From Casuarius casuarius (lineage: Eukaryota > Chordata > Aves > Casuariiformes > Casuariidae), in NCBI GenBank assembly GCA_003342895.1, contig PTFA01000369.1:613829-677828 (forward strand): a stretch of DNA of 64,000 bases, given 5' to 3'. The first letter of the stretch is position 1; the number at the start of each line of letters is the position of its first letter. Both the position numbers and the translations under genes were made by a program. Shown here in pieces: positions 37,175 through 51,100 of the stretch. The notes under the pieces are model-generated. The model worked only from the letters and a program-made list of their open reading frames with translations. It was not told where the DNA came from and searched no databases.

Positions 37175-39470
37175 ACGCTAAGTAGAATAATGTGTAAATT
37201 CTTTAAAAAACATAGGTAATCACAGCAATCCTAAATTGAAGGGACTTGTAAATCATATAGGCAAAAATCCACAAAAGAGTTCAAATGTCTAGCTGACACC
37301 TCAGGGACCTCAGATAAAAGTTTATCAGTCCACAGCTTCTCAGTTGCTACTCCTGATTCCAACCTGCCTGCTCTGCGATTTTATATAGTTGTGCAGCTTA
37401 GTTGCCACCTAAGCCCCAGCAAGAATCACAGAGCAGGTTGTCCCCTGTTCAGTTTGTCCATAAAGCTCAAAACAATTCTGCTGGGTTGGGCCCCAGAGAA
37501 AGCTCGGAGGATGTGAACGACGCTACTTCAGAAGGGAGGAGATACTGATGCAAACGCTTCTTCAAAACCAGGGGGACAAAGCTTTTGAATGAAAGTTCCC
37601 ATATGGCACATAAAAGATCTAATTTCTGAGTTGGGCCAAGTTATGAAAGTGAATCACAGTCATCTTTTCCTCTCTTAGGCTTCAATATTTCTGGCTGGTT
37701 GACTAAATTAGCTCCCAAATCACAATGCTGGCTGTCATGAAGCCTGTGCTGAGGTACTTTACTTGGCTGCTATTGGGAGTACTTCTCTCAGATGTGTGGC
37801 TTCCACAAAATGCCACTGTACTACCTCTCTTTTATGTATTTAACTCTTTTGAAAAAAAGTTTAACATGGTCTTAGCAGAGCAAAAGGTATAATTGCTTGC
37901 ATGTGCTTTATGTTAGATTCATATGTCTGTCTTTTTTTCAAAGATGGCTTGTGCAAGTCAATTGCTTTGAATGATGAAGCTTTGCTTTGCTGCTAATTTG
38001 CTTGGAGATTCCAGAATCAATAAAAAAGAGGGAGAAATGACACTATAAGAAGTGTTTGGTCACAAACAACAATAGTAAAGACACCAAGTACTCTTCTCTG
38101 ACAATTTCTAAAGCTCTGAGCAGAATTCAGTTCTGTGTCAAAGCAATTTCCTAATTAGTGCTTGGGGATACTGCTAAGAACAGACAATAAAATCATTACA
38201 GAAAATAGCTGAACAATATGCTTCTCACTGGATTATCCTCTGACAACTTGCAGTCTACTCAGGAGTAACAGTACTTGGTACTGAGAAAAGGATGAAATCC
38301 TGGCTTCATTCAACTCAATAGGGTAAATACAAGATTTCACTCATAAAAAATTTCCTATAATCTCTGAAGAGTTTCTAATATAAGACAAAGAAGAGATGAG
38401 GTGTATGGGAAAGGAATTCAGTATGCAAGTAGAATATAACCAGTCACATGTCACATTAGGTTTTACATTTTCTTTTTCCTTAAATAATTTTGTTCAAAAT
38501 TTAAAGTGAGGCCTTTTCTGTACCAGTTTGAAATATGTAACATGGAGCATTCATAGGAGGATGTAGGGATTGTTATCATATGATGTAGAAGGTGACAAGG
38601 AGGAAAGTTGGAAGATGACAGGGAACTGTGTATAACAAGCATTGAGGGTGGACTTGGCTTGCTCTTGTAGTAAGGAAGGGTGAGAGGTAGTGGGACTAAT
38701 CAACAGTCATGAAAGAGAAGATGAAAGTGCTGGTGTTAGTATTGCAGCAAAGACAAGAAAGCTGCTGATTTGCACTCTGCCATGAGAAGCTCCTGAGATT
38801 TTGTAAGCTTCCAAAGCCCAGACCGGGACCCTTTGGCTCTGCTAGATTGTTGGTGGGCTGCAATTGTGCACCCTTGTTTGACTTCTGACCTAATTTAACC
38901 AGAAAGTACATTATTCTAATTAAATCTTCCAAGTCTGCCCGAATATGTCAAAATGATGGCAGCAAGAAAATTTTGTGAAGAAACTTATGACATTTCATTG
39001 ATTAAAGTCCTTAGGCCTATTGGGTCTAAATCCTTGCTGTGCAGAGTGGATTGGTCTCATTCACATCAACATCTCTAGGTTCTGCAAGTAGATTTTTATC
39101 CAACTCTCATTTTCAGGGTCCAATCTAAAATGTATATTAGGCCTCAAAAAAAAAAAGAATAAACAATAGAATATATGTGATACGCACTTGCATTTCTGTC
39201 CTTGATCAGAGTGTGTTTGAAACTCTTCTTTGTCTTTTGAGAGGGCTAACTATTTAGCTGCAGATTATTCTATGTTGTAGAGGGAAGAAAATATGACTTT
39301 CTCAGTCTCTTCACTTGAAATTATTCTCATTTTCATGGAATAATTCAGTAAGTGTTAAGTCAGAGACACAACTAGCAAATATGTATTTTTGGTGGGTAGG
39401 ATCCTCTCTGGGGAGAGAGGAGACTTGAATTTCAGCTTCCAATCCAGTGAGTGTTTAAATAATTTATATT

Positions 39471-42125
39471 GAGCACACTCATCATCTTGGGATGAGAAGG
39501 AATGGGAGCCAGAACAAGCCAGGTAAGTTTTCTGTTTTAAAGTAGGAGGAAGGGTAATGGAAAGAAAAGGGATGAGCTGTTAACCTTAGTTCCAAGCTGG
39601 GGAAAGGCACATGGAGATGGAGGGGAAAGTGGTGGGAACTCAGCAGGGCAGGGGCAGGACAGAGCGTGGAAAAACAGAGATGGTTTTGTCTCAGAAATAG
39701 GTAGCAGATATACAGAAGTCAGGAAAATAAGGGGGCTCTGGCTGCTCCGGAGGAGGAAATGGGGTGAACTCACTGGCAGACACAGGGCACTGATTTGGGC
39801 TCCTTCCTATCCTTCTGCTCCTGCTGCTTGCAGGGCCTGGCCAGCCCCAGTCCAGCCAGGTGAGCCACGACCACCCTTGTCTTTCACACCCACCCTATGT
39901 TTCCTTCTCCAGCTCCACAGAAAGGTCTGAAGGGGACCTGGAAAACATTAGAAAACTGCTTCTGTTATTACTGAGCTACTGAAGAAAGAAAGGGCTAATG
40001 CTGGCACATTTTTTTCATGAGAAAGGAGCAGCGCGAGCATCTATCAGGTCAGTGTCAGGGCTTTCAGTCTCGATGACGATAAATGGCAGAACTGAACGAG
40101 GCACCCTGTTCCCAAAGCAGTGTGAAGTTTCAGACTCACCTTTCTGTCTCACTTGTTCTTCATCACTGCCTTGAGCTGTCTGCTCTGCCTGGCCTTGGTG
40201 GTTCCCCATCCTTGCCAGCTCCCACAAACCTGGCTGCCTGAGCCCAGCCTCCATTTCGGAGCCTCGTGGAAGCAAGGAGATGACAAGTGCTTAATGCAGG
40301 CTATTACATATACTTTTAAGTTTGCAGTTAAACAAGGGACTGATTGGAGGAGAGGAAGATGACTGCTGTGGAGTGGCACTTTGATATCGGGCTGAATGGG
40401 AGACTGTGAACAGATATTATAGACCCTCTACACTGTGATCCATGGGAGTGACATGGATTTCCTCTAAAGATTCCCTTTTACTTTCAACAAAATGCAAAGC
40501 TGAAAACAAAGACCTTGTTCCCAAAATTTTCTTCTTAAAATTTTCAGTTGCTGACTGGCAATGGGAACATTTAGAGTGTATAAGCAACATGCCCAAAAGT
40601 TAAGTGCTGCAATGCTAAAATTGTGACATCTAAGCCCCTTAGTGGAGCTGGTCATAAATCTCCAATTTCGCCAATTGATCCAGGCAAACAGCCTTTCTTA
40701 GTAACAGGAACTCAGGAAACCAGGGGGGAATTGAAGGGAATTGGAGGGTTATTATTCACATCCTCCAAACGTGCTTTGTCACACTGAAATCCTTCAGCAA
40801 ATACCTTTACTCCACTGTAAGAAACACTTCATTATTAAGATGTTGCCCTACACAGCTGCTGGGGATCATTTTCCACAGATGCTGGTGCTGGACAAACCAA
40901 GTCAGGGACCTGCTTTGCTCCTAGGTCCTTCTTACTAAGAATGAGCTAGGAAAGATGCCCATGAAAGACAGAGGGGGAGCAAGAACAAAAGAGAGGGAGT
41001 TTGCCTGCCCAGGCTGCAGAGGATTTGATTTGGCTTTTTTGCTCTCTGTCTAGATAGTTTCTTGCTGTTCACATCCTGAGATTGCTATTATCTCTGCTGA
41101 GCTTTGAAAGTGGATGGCATTTGGCAGCACTCCTTTTGCATGAGACAAGACGGTTTGGCATGAGCAACATTTATGTTGGCCTGTTCCCTCGCATGCATGC
41201 ATGTGCATGATTTGCACACCTTGGCTTTCACTACCCTTCAGGGTAGAAGGTCTCTTGCTGCCTCTGTCTCCCCTTTCCCTCTGAAATGTCTCTGCGCCCA
41301 CCAGGGTGCAGATACTTTCCCTGGACATTACCCAGGGCCATGAACCTGGCCTTGCTCTGCTGGGATGAAATGACTGCTTTGGGGTCAGGCCAGGCGATGC
41401 TCCTCCTTGCTCAGCTGCGAGGTGCAGACCTTCCCCACTGGGACCTTCTGTAAGTACCGTCATACCCCTGCTCCTCACACTGAGTCTTACAGACTGTGGG
41501 TGGGTGACTAGCCCCTGGGGGAAGGAGTCATGCAGGTTCCTCAGCGGTCCCTCCAAGTGGCAGGGGTGGGAAGAGACCTTAAATGATGTCCGCGGGGCCA
41601 TGGGGGAAGGCTGTGGAAGGGGCCTGGGGGTGGCGGGGGGCAGATGCAGTGGCCTGTTGCAGTGTCACTGAGGTACTTGATGCTTCGTGAAGGGGAGGAA
41701 GGAAAGGGGAAATGGAGCTGAAGCTGGAGTCTGGCGAGGGACCAGAGAGCAGCTGAAAGGAGTTTCTGCACTGGCCATGGAGAAGGGGGGTGTTATGTGA
41801 GGTACAGAGGTGAACCCACCGGGGTGGGTGGTGGGTGGTCATGGGTGGTGGGGCTGGTGTGAACCTGCAGGCAGTGGTGGAAATCCCAGGGGAAACTGAG
41901 CGGCTGAGGGGGGTGACTGCTCCAGGGTGACTGGAGGGGATGCCTGGTTTTGGGAGAGTGCTGGGGGAGGGTCAGACCTGGCTGACTGCATGCACAGGAA
42001 GAGTTTGAGCTGCAAGGAGAGCTGGGGGGCAGGGAGAAGGTGGGAAAATGGCTCAAACACTGAAAAGTTTGCATTTCTGGGAATATCGAAACTAGACCTG
42101 CAGCAGCTCCAAAAAGCCTAGAGCT
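39471..42125. other. GC-rich island in the intergenic region, function unknown
   Basis: Base composition changes sharply here. Sampled lines between 41340 and 41640 are about 58-72% GC, whereas the surroundings are AT-rich. The island includes near-consensus splice-site look-alikes (CAG|GTAAGT at 39522; acceptor at 39833 and donor at 39860), a G-rich tract at 41820-41854 and several overlapping minus-strand open frames. The longest runs 41050-41601 (183 codons), is rich in Ser, Pro, Gly and His, and has no family I recognise. It may be a non-coding RNA locus, a regulatory island or decayed sequence. I do not call a protein gene. Confidence 0.5.
41820..41854 (+). repeat. GGGTGG-type tract, candidate G-quadruplex
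   Basis: Five runs of three or more G (GGGG, GGG, GGG, GGG, GGGG) are separated by loops of 1 to 7 bases on the + strand, built from an imperfect GGGTGGT unit. This satisfies the usual quadruplex pattern. Confidence 0.7.
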
Positions 42126-45100
42126 AGCAGGATCTCCAAGTGGAATGAATGTTGACAGCAGGACAGAAAATTATCAACTTAAATGAGGAGTTCCCTTCTC
42201 CTATCCAACATTTGTACATCACATGGCACTCAGGTGTCCTAGATGAATATAAAAGCTGCTGGATACTGTAGTAGTACAAATAGTAGGAAATGTCTTCAAA
42301 CGTGCATAACCTGAATAGTCTTGTTGGATGGCAGGTTGGAGGCCCACCGTCTGGGTGGATGACTGATGTGCATTTGTAGGTTTGGGCTTTGCTGGTTCTC
42401 CTTGCACCTGAGCCAGGATGCCTTTTTGTCTGGTCATGAGATGAAGACTCCCACGCTATAGTTTTTGAAGCAAACTTCACTGCCTGGAGAGTAATGGCAG
42501 ATGTTTCTCAGCTTGATTGCCCCTACTGTCATTTAGTTAAGGTTCCCACATGTAATTTTCTTCTCCTTATGATTGTGTATCAGATGGGGCATCATGGAAA
42601 TGTTTGTTTCGTAGGAGTGTAAAATGATCAAGTAACACTAAATAATAGTTGCAGCAATGGGATTTTCAGTGGTTGTCGTTTCAGAGTATGAGTTTGTAAG
42701 TGATTAAGTTTTTGAGCCTGCTACCTCCCTGTGAATTGTTTAAAATCAAAATTAGTTCTATTATAACTGATTAAGACTGCTGTGGACACACTCCATTTAC
42801 CTGTCCAATTTTGTGTCCATGAATGTGATGGTCTGACAGAGGAGTCATGTTAGTTTACCTTTAGAAAAGAGCTACTAGAGCATTGAGAACTTTGTAACCC
42901 TTGTTTTTGTCTTAATAGCTTCAATGGCAACTTGCTTGCAGCTTCTTTTGGAATCTGGGAAGCAAGTGGCAGTTTATTAAATGGGTCAGCAATGGATGCC
43001 TGAAAATTAAAGGGTAATGAAAAAACTTTGGGTTGGATTTGATCACAATTGAATCAATCTCAAATACAGTATATTACCTGAAGCTGCTAAGTGGCAAGTT
43101 TTATAGCCACAACACTGTATGTTCCTTCAAAATCTCTTTCTTGAAACTCAGATCAGTAAAAATTTCATCCTAGCTCACTCATTTATTTCTCCTAAAGAAG
43201 AAAAGAGCAATTCAGAATTACAGCACCTACCCACAGCTGATCGCTGGGGCTTTATTTAAGAAATTGAATTGCTTGTGTTGCTTATATTGAAATTAAATGT
43301 TGAATTACAACAGCCTTGTCAAAAACATTGCTATTATTGTTCGTGCTGTTAGAGGCACGAATCACACATGAAGGGCCCATGTGTCTCAAGCCTGTTGTGC
43401 AGTCCATGCACCAAAGAATTTACAGTCTAAGGCTGGACCTTCCCAGCTCCTCAGCACGGGAGCCCCCTCTGTGGGAGATGGTGAGGTCCTACAGAAACAC
43501 CACATAAATGCTCCCTGTACCTCAAATGGAACGACTTTCCAAGTTAGCCAGGGACCTGCTGAGATGCTGCCAAAAGGCGAAAGAAATGTGCAAAAATGTA
43601 GTAGAGGGCGTAGAAGAACACAGGAAAGATCTTATTATAGACTGCATAAAAGGGAGCGAGTGAAGCGTCTGAAGAGAAAATCACTGAAATATACCTTTTC
43701 CTTAATGGATGTGTTTTGCAATTTTGGTTTTTTTGGAGAAGATGTTACTTGCCAAAAAGTTTTTTAAGGCTATTAGTTTTCAAGTCTAATGCAGTTACAC
43801 ATCAAAAGTTCTGTCATCTAAAAGAGCATCAATTCCATCCAGGCTGCTGCACGTGGGATATCTACCATTCCTTCATAGCTGATCTTGGTGTCTAATAACC
43901 ATTACTGTTAGATAGCTTTCATGAGAGGGAGTGTGGTGTTATCTTGTTAATCTTTTTTCTTTGGTGCATTAGAATTAATCAGTGTTTTGCGTAGCACTAA
44001 TATGGGATCTTAAATAAGAGTTAAAGAGAAGGTACTGCACAGAAGTTGGAATATAAATATAAATTAAATTAAAGCCTCTGGGCATTAAGAGATTTATTTT
44101 AAAGTATTTAAATTAATTTAATGGTTCCAAAGGTCTGCAATATATTATAAACAATACCTTGAACTCCCACAATGTACCGCTTTTCAAGCATTTGAATTGA
44201 AAAAGATAGAAGTGATAAAAAAAGCTCTGCTCAGGAACAAATCTGCTTACTTACCATAAGGAAAAAAATTACCCAGCATTACAAATGTACCCACAAGAAC
44301 ACTAACGAAAGGTTTGTATGCATTTAATTGGTCCTGTTTATCTTTCTTTATTAATTTAATCTATAACCTTATTCTGTCAAAATATACAAAGCTACTGCTG
44401 CTTAAATGTAAGCCAAATAAGCTAAATGCAGAACTACATGTACTTGAAATCCTATCCTGTATCTTAATTATTAACCAGGTTATAAATGCATGTGACGCAC
44501 CATTAAAGTCCCTCAAAAAGTATGAATTTCCTTATCAGCCTGAAGGATGGAAAATAGCACTTCTTGTACTTCTTGAAATGGATCAGACCACTGGAAGATT
44601 AAAAAAATTCTTGTAAAGAATATTTTAGATGCAAACCTACTGCTTACTAACAGAGTCTAACATTATCTAAACTATTTCAATCGAATTCTTTTTATATTAT
44701 TAGCAGATGAATATGTTGTGCAATTCTCTGGTAAATTGCATGGGCCTCCACATAAAATATGAACAACACTTGGATAAAACGTTGAATAAATAGGTGCATT
44801 ATTTGGTTGCCATTTGAATATAGATGCTGATTTCTCAGACATAAATTTCAAATACTTATTTAAAAGTTTGATTTTTTTTTTTAAATTTAGGATTCCTTTC
44901 ATTTATTTTATGATACCCTTCTTTACTTGAAATGTGTCAAGTCTACATTTTCTCTATTTATGACAGTTTATTGATTGGTGTAGACAAGAATAGTTTACTT
45001 ATTCCTGTGAAGAAATCAGGCATACTGTAAAAAGAATAAGGTTGGTCAAAAGACACTTTTCCATCTTGAACAAATTATTTCTGCTATGTCAAGGACAAAA

Positions 45101-48100
45101 TAGGATTTTGCTTGAGATTTGGCAGTTCTCACTCCATCTGTTAACCTGTGTGCTCTTTTGGATCTAAAGAAGTTCATTTCTCCTGAGTGGGAACGGTGAT
45201 CAAATGCCGCTTTTGTTTTTCATGCCTGGCTGTTTTCTGCATGATATGCCTAAAGCTCTAATCTAGTGGGCTTACTCTTTTATTTTGTATTTTTTGATAC
45301 TCCAAGCTGGGAACTCCCTTTCAGTGTGGACATAATAGAATTTTTTTGCAAGATGTTTATGAAAGCATTCAATTGTAGAAATGCTGTGAGTGTGGAGCTG
45401 ACTCAGCCGCTGGTTTTCTGAATAAGGAGTCTGTGTTCTTCATCTGTCCCGCTCCACCTGGTGTCTTGTCAAACCTGCCACTCACTGATTGATTGCCATT
45501 TGAGAAGGATATTTTGTAGTGTATTAATGATGTCTAATCATGAATTTCCAGTATCTGAGCAATCTCTTGTCACAAGCTGGTCTGAATTGTCTTTAGAGAC
45601 AAAGCAAGCAGGGACTGTGTCTATACAGCCTAAAGTCTTTTGCTCTGCAGTTTGCTATGAACATTTCTGTTTTCTCACCTCTCCAAATCAAAAGGAAGAA
45701 GCAAAGAAGAAAGCAGAAGTTTATAGTAAGGGTGCTAGATAGTCAGGTTTGAAGTCTTTTAGAGAGACTGAAGGATGTTTGGCTTCCAAACATTTTTTAG
45801 ATGGGGAATGCTAACAAGAGGGGCAAACTCTTGGTCTTTAAACCTATATTTTGATGTATGGTATTATGTGGCTGCACAAATTTGCTTTGATACTGAGAGT
45901 GTCCTGGACTGTGGGAGGGGTTGTCAGATACATCTTGGGAGAAGCAGGGCATATTGGCAAATGCACACAGAACCCGGTCATGTTTATGCTTAAAACTTAT
46001 GTATGTATCTGTATACATCCTTATAGTCCTCAGCAATATAATTTGGCAGATGGGAAGTTTGCTCCCCACAATCCCTCGCACATTTCTAAGGCGTTCTGAA
46101 AGTACTAATGAATTCAGATTTAAACTGGAAAAACTGTTTCAAGAGAACTAATAGAGAATTTTGTAAAACATTCTCCTTTACATTTTTTGTGTGTTCTGTA
46201 ATTGTAAAAGTTTTTTTTGTTTGTTTGTTTGGGGTTTTTTTTGTAAGGAATAACCTACACTTTAAAATAAGAATAATTAACCCTCAGAATGGTTCTACAA
46301 AAACAAGACCTAAGTGACTCCCTTCCTTCCCTGTATGTACCTGCAAAGTACTGAGATGTATGCAGGACTTCTATCTGCTGGTGAAATTTCCATTCTTGGC
46401 AATCTAGTCATTTAACAAAGCATAGCTATATGCTATTTGAGGAAACTATGCTACTATTAATGCAATGAACATCGCTGCATACATTAATAATCAGGTTTAT
46501 GGAAAAGCTGCCAGAATTAGTATTTATAGATCAAATCTGAAGTGCAAATACGTGAATATATTTAATGGAACTTTAAGTCCTTCCCCCAGCAAAGTATCTC
46601 AGTTTATTCTTCCCAGATATCGGATGCTCCTGACCCTGTGTTCAGATTTCCCCCAAAGCCCCAAAACACAGAGAGTAAAACATCAAGGAAAAATAAAGAA
46701 TTGTTCCAGAACAATTTTCAACAAAGAATTTCCCAATTTCCATTCTGACCTGTTTGGAAAAATTCCTTGTAAAGTTTTCCACACTTCTTAGAAATTTTCA
46801 CTCTAATCTAATTTTCACTCTCCTATTCCTTGTCTTTTTTCTTTTCTTAAAAATAAAAAAGACAAAGTTTATGGCTGTAGGGTTAATATTTCATTGTCCT
46901 GACTGCTTATTGCTGTCTTTGAAGCGTCCTCTAAAACAGTTGTTTCGTTTGCTGCAGTTGTAGCACCAATGCACTGCACACAGCTTATGCTTGGGAAGTG
47001 CAGCCATCATTCATGAAGAGCACAGAAAATGCTTTTAACGTACTCAGCAACATCACTTTGAAAAGGATTTAATGACAAATTTCCTTTTGCAATATACATC
47101 CAGAGAAGTCTCATGTAAAATAAGTGAAGAGGGCTGCATAGCAGAGGAGTCTTAATACTTCCCAAGAGTACGCTTTCAGTAGGGAAAGGAAAATATTTTA
47201 GCAAAACTTGCAGTTTTAACTGTGCTTGGAAGACATTATATTAACTGTTTACCCTCTTCTTCTTTTATGTGTGTTTGTGTTCCACAAAATTAAATTGAGA
47301 ACAGTTTTTACTATATGTAATAGGGAGAAGTGCAGTTTATGTTCATTTTTTGGTAGTTTACTGGAGATTACTTAAAGAATGTTAGAGCATTATTCAACAA
47401 TTGTCAGTTAACATGCTAACTGGTAATGATCTATAAAAATGTAAATGCCTCAGTTCTTGGGTATCATGGGTACACTGCTTTGAATTCACTAGTGAGTAAA
47501 TTCCTTTATTGGTACATCTCTTAATACTGGCTCTGTTACTGAGTAAAGCTTTATACACAGCTAAAGACAGATTGACTGAATATATAAATAACATTTTTTT
47601 CTGAATAACTCATGCTGTGTTATTCTGAGGTGGGGGGTTGCTTTTTTTGTTTTAAGGTTTTCGTTTTTGTTTTCGTTACATTTTTCCTTTTGTTTTCTTG
47701 GATGAATAATGGCAAAATACCCACACAAATTTTCCTACATTTACATCTTTCACTTAAAGTATGACAATACCTAGCATAGGCACAGATCACAGGCAAATTT
47801 TGGTGGGGTCTGGGCCAAGCAGTTGACTCCAAATTCAATTTTTTTTTTCCTAGAAAATGTGACTGTTCTGTATGCAGCTTCTCCTGCTAGGCTGGTATTT
47901 CTAATGAATGTAATGCTTGCTATTTTATATTTGTTCATGTCTTCTCCTCTATAGGTAAATATATCTGGAAGGAAATTCTTGGTTAAATAAAGGTCTAACA
48001 GTGAAAAGTGGGACTGAAAGGGACAGAAAAAGCAAAGGAAGTACTCATAGAGAACACCACTTGTTCTGATTCTTTGATTCCTGTAAAGGATTAAGCCCCA

Positions 48101-51100
48101 AGGCCCGCTGTATCAGTGCGATTCTGTGAAAAATTGCCTTGTATTTCAGAGCTTTTTTTTCTTTTTTTTTTTTTAACTATACTGCCTTATTTCATTTGGA
48201 GTGGGCAACCTTTTCTTACTGACTCCACCATATCTCCACTGGTTTTCAGGAAGGCCAAATGCAACACGCCTCTGCTGTGGTTCTTTCTTTTTATTTACTC
48301 TTTTTAGCCTTTTTGATAATCTTTTCAGTGCTGGACAGCAGCTATGATGTCAGACTCCTAAAACCTGCATCCCCAAGTGGGTACGACTGCTTTGCATGTA
48401 CAAGCAACCCTGAGGGACACATCTGCCCGCATGCAAGTACAGCCACTGGATGAGTCTGCATTCTTAAAACAGAGACAGCCATCGGGAACCTAAAGATCTT
48501 CCACAGCCTCTAGGAGCCTAAAAACTTGTACATTTGTTATTGAAAGGGAAAGAAAATAATAGCCCACCCACAGCAACAAATAGCTCTCTTGTACCTTTGA
48601 CAAGAGGTACATTTCAGAGCAATGACAGAACATTTGCCTTCTATGATGCATGACCAGAACATATTGTCCCATTTCATGTCCATTTTTTTTTTTAGGTTTT
48701 CATTTAGTGGAGAGGAAGAATTGCTTTTCCTTTATTTATTTATTTGAAATTGGTAGGACTCTTTGACTCAGCAGCTAGTCTGGTAAATCAGTTATTTGCA
48801 TAACCCTATGAAAGACGTATGGTCTCCTGATGGTGTTTAAAAATTGCGTCTTCTTCCAGAACAGAAAAAAATTGCCAGCTAGAGGATGCAGGCTCATTCT
48901 GTTACATCAAATGGAAATTTTGCCAAAGACTTTAGCAGAAGCTAGATCTAGATCTTCTGTAAAAATATGGATGGCTTTTACCTGTTCTCCTATAAAAAAT
49001 TCAATTCCCTTTAGCAAAAGTGATGTTTAAAAATAAAATATTAGCCATCTCTGAGGAACTGTTACATCATTCCCTTTTTATTTTACCTGCTGCCAGCAGT
49101 CATGCTGCAGCATGTTGCATCCTACTAAAATGTAAGATCTGGAAGAGAAAAATGTTTCTGTGCCACCACAGCACAATGTCTCCAGAGCATTTGGCCAGCA
49201 AAGGTTCAGGTCCCTCGTAGACATCTTCTGATTGATCGAGCTACAGCAGCTTGAACTGACCAAACAGGAAATCTCTGCACCTCCGCCTTGCCTGCTGGTG
49301 GCCCAGCACAGTCTCTATTTGATGGTTAACCCAAAGCGTCAGTCTGGAATTGGGGCAGCTGAGATGTAGCTGATCTCCACTAAAGAGCCAGCTGTCTGGC
49401 ACATGTCTGGGGGCAATAAAATCTTAAATCCCTGTAATAAGAGTCATCAGAGGAACTGCTGGAGCCCGAGGACAGCTGAGCAAAAACTCTACATTAACAA
49501 TAAGATTATTTCAGAATAAAGTATTCCACTTATTGGCATCTATATAGTATTCTAACCTCAGTTGCTGGTATCAGCATAATTCCTATGGAAGTAGGTCTGT
49601 CCAAATTTTGCTGACTTTTCTGATAGTTATTTGGAGACAACATGCTATAAAATTAAACAGTAGAAAGAATAGTTGGATTATTTCAGCAGTTTTTGGTTTG
49701 CTTGTAGGTAGTGTTATGAAAACAGACTCCTCTATTCTTTTTATTTTAAATTATCTGACCAGTTTGGAATTGCATTACAATTTACACCATGTAAGAGCAA
49801 GGTAGGCTGCATTTATCCAATTTAAGTATAATTTTTGCTTCTCCCCAGACGTGCTTTAATGTACTTTGTAGCATGCACTTTGCACAATTTCAATTGCTTT
49901 TTCTTTCTTAGGGGCATTTCTTCTGCTTTTAGACAGGCTGCTAGCAGTAATTCTTGCTCCTTTTTATTCATGAAATTCAACATCACACGGAGGAGCACAG
50001 CTTTTTCCCTGGCTTACTCAAATTGTCTCATTACATTTGTGGTCTCAAGTAGGATTAGGAGCATTCCATATGGTGGTTCTTTACAACATTGCAGACACCT
50101 AAAAATGTGTGTTATGCAGAATATCTGACTGATAAGAATTTGATTTTTTGAATTCTTTTTCTTTTTGTTCATTAGGGTGCTACGTGGAACACCTAGCTCA
50201 GTAACAACAGAGAACCCATATTAATGGAGAGCTTTTCATGTTTGCTTAACTTTATTCTTTTTCTGTCTCTGCTTAGCTTCTACTATCAGCATGAGAAATC
50301 TAGTGTTTTATTACAGCAATCAAAATGCTTACACTTATAAAACTTGGAAATTCTCTTAATGAATCAAAAGATGGGGATAGAAATTAAAGTAGTCTAGAAA
50401 TGATAGCTAAATAAAATGCATACAACTTCCTAGGGTTACTACAACTTACTACATGACAATATGAAACCATGGTTTTCACTTGTATCTTCTGAAATTCTTA
50501 ACGAAAGGACTAAAACTGATTCAGACTGTTAAAAGAAGCTTGCAAGTAAAGACTAATAAGATGTAGTTAAGCTTTTTGAAATTCTCTGTCACTGATTAAA
50601 TCGTGCATGTTTTAAAGCAATAACTATAAAGGAAAAAGCATTTGGAGCCTGTTGTTTCATTGTTCCTTTTCTCCTTGGGTAGGTCAGAAACTGTGGATGA
50701 ACCAGCTACGTAGCTTCCTCTTAGCTACTAGACAGATATGAAAGTAAGAAAATACCTGAATGAAAGAATGAGGTGTTCAAAAAAAAAAATTTAGTTTTAT
50801 TAATTGATTGCTTTCTTTTCATCTAACTGGGCAAGAGAAATTCAAGTAAGATACCGTGAATAAGATAAAAATAAACACCTGAAAGTGAGATTGATGAAGA
50901 GCTTCAGAAGGAGGGAGCAAACATGGATGAATCCGAGAGTGAGCTAAAGTAGAAGAGAGAGTCTTATGGTTTGGGAAGGCAGCAACGTAAATAGCTGTGC
51001 GACAAACCCACAGTGGTAGATTTCTGACACCCAGAGTTAAGCCTTGATGAAGAAAGCAATTAAACTTTGGGAAGCAAAACAAGTCACTCAGTCTACACTG

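Larger units (their letters stand above)
31631..39470. other. Intergenic sequence, single-copy, no gene seen
   Basis: AT-rich. It contains a T run near 31673, the A20 run at 31995-32014, a T run near 34800, two perfect inverted repeats (35599-35621 and 37155-37174) and short CpG-containing patches, for example near 37495-37556. No exon chain, structural RNA or transposon end is recognisable. Confidence 0.65.

Noticed and set aside
38291..38343. Possible remnant of the amniote 'aaatcctggc...caatggg...gatttcac' dyad repeat
   Set aside because: Only short blocks agree and the symmetric half is mostly lost; too weak to annotate.
39537..39773. Minus-strand 78-codon proline/serine-rich frame as a gene
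   Set aside because: Composition follows the purine-rich + strand; low complexity and no start context, domain or splice support.
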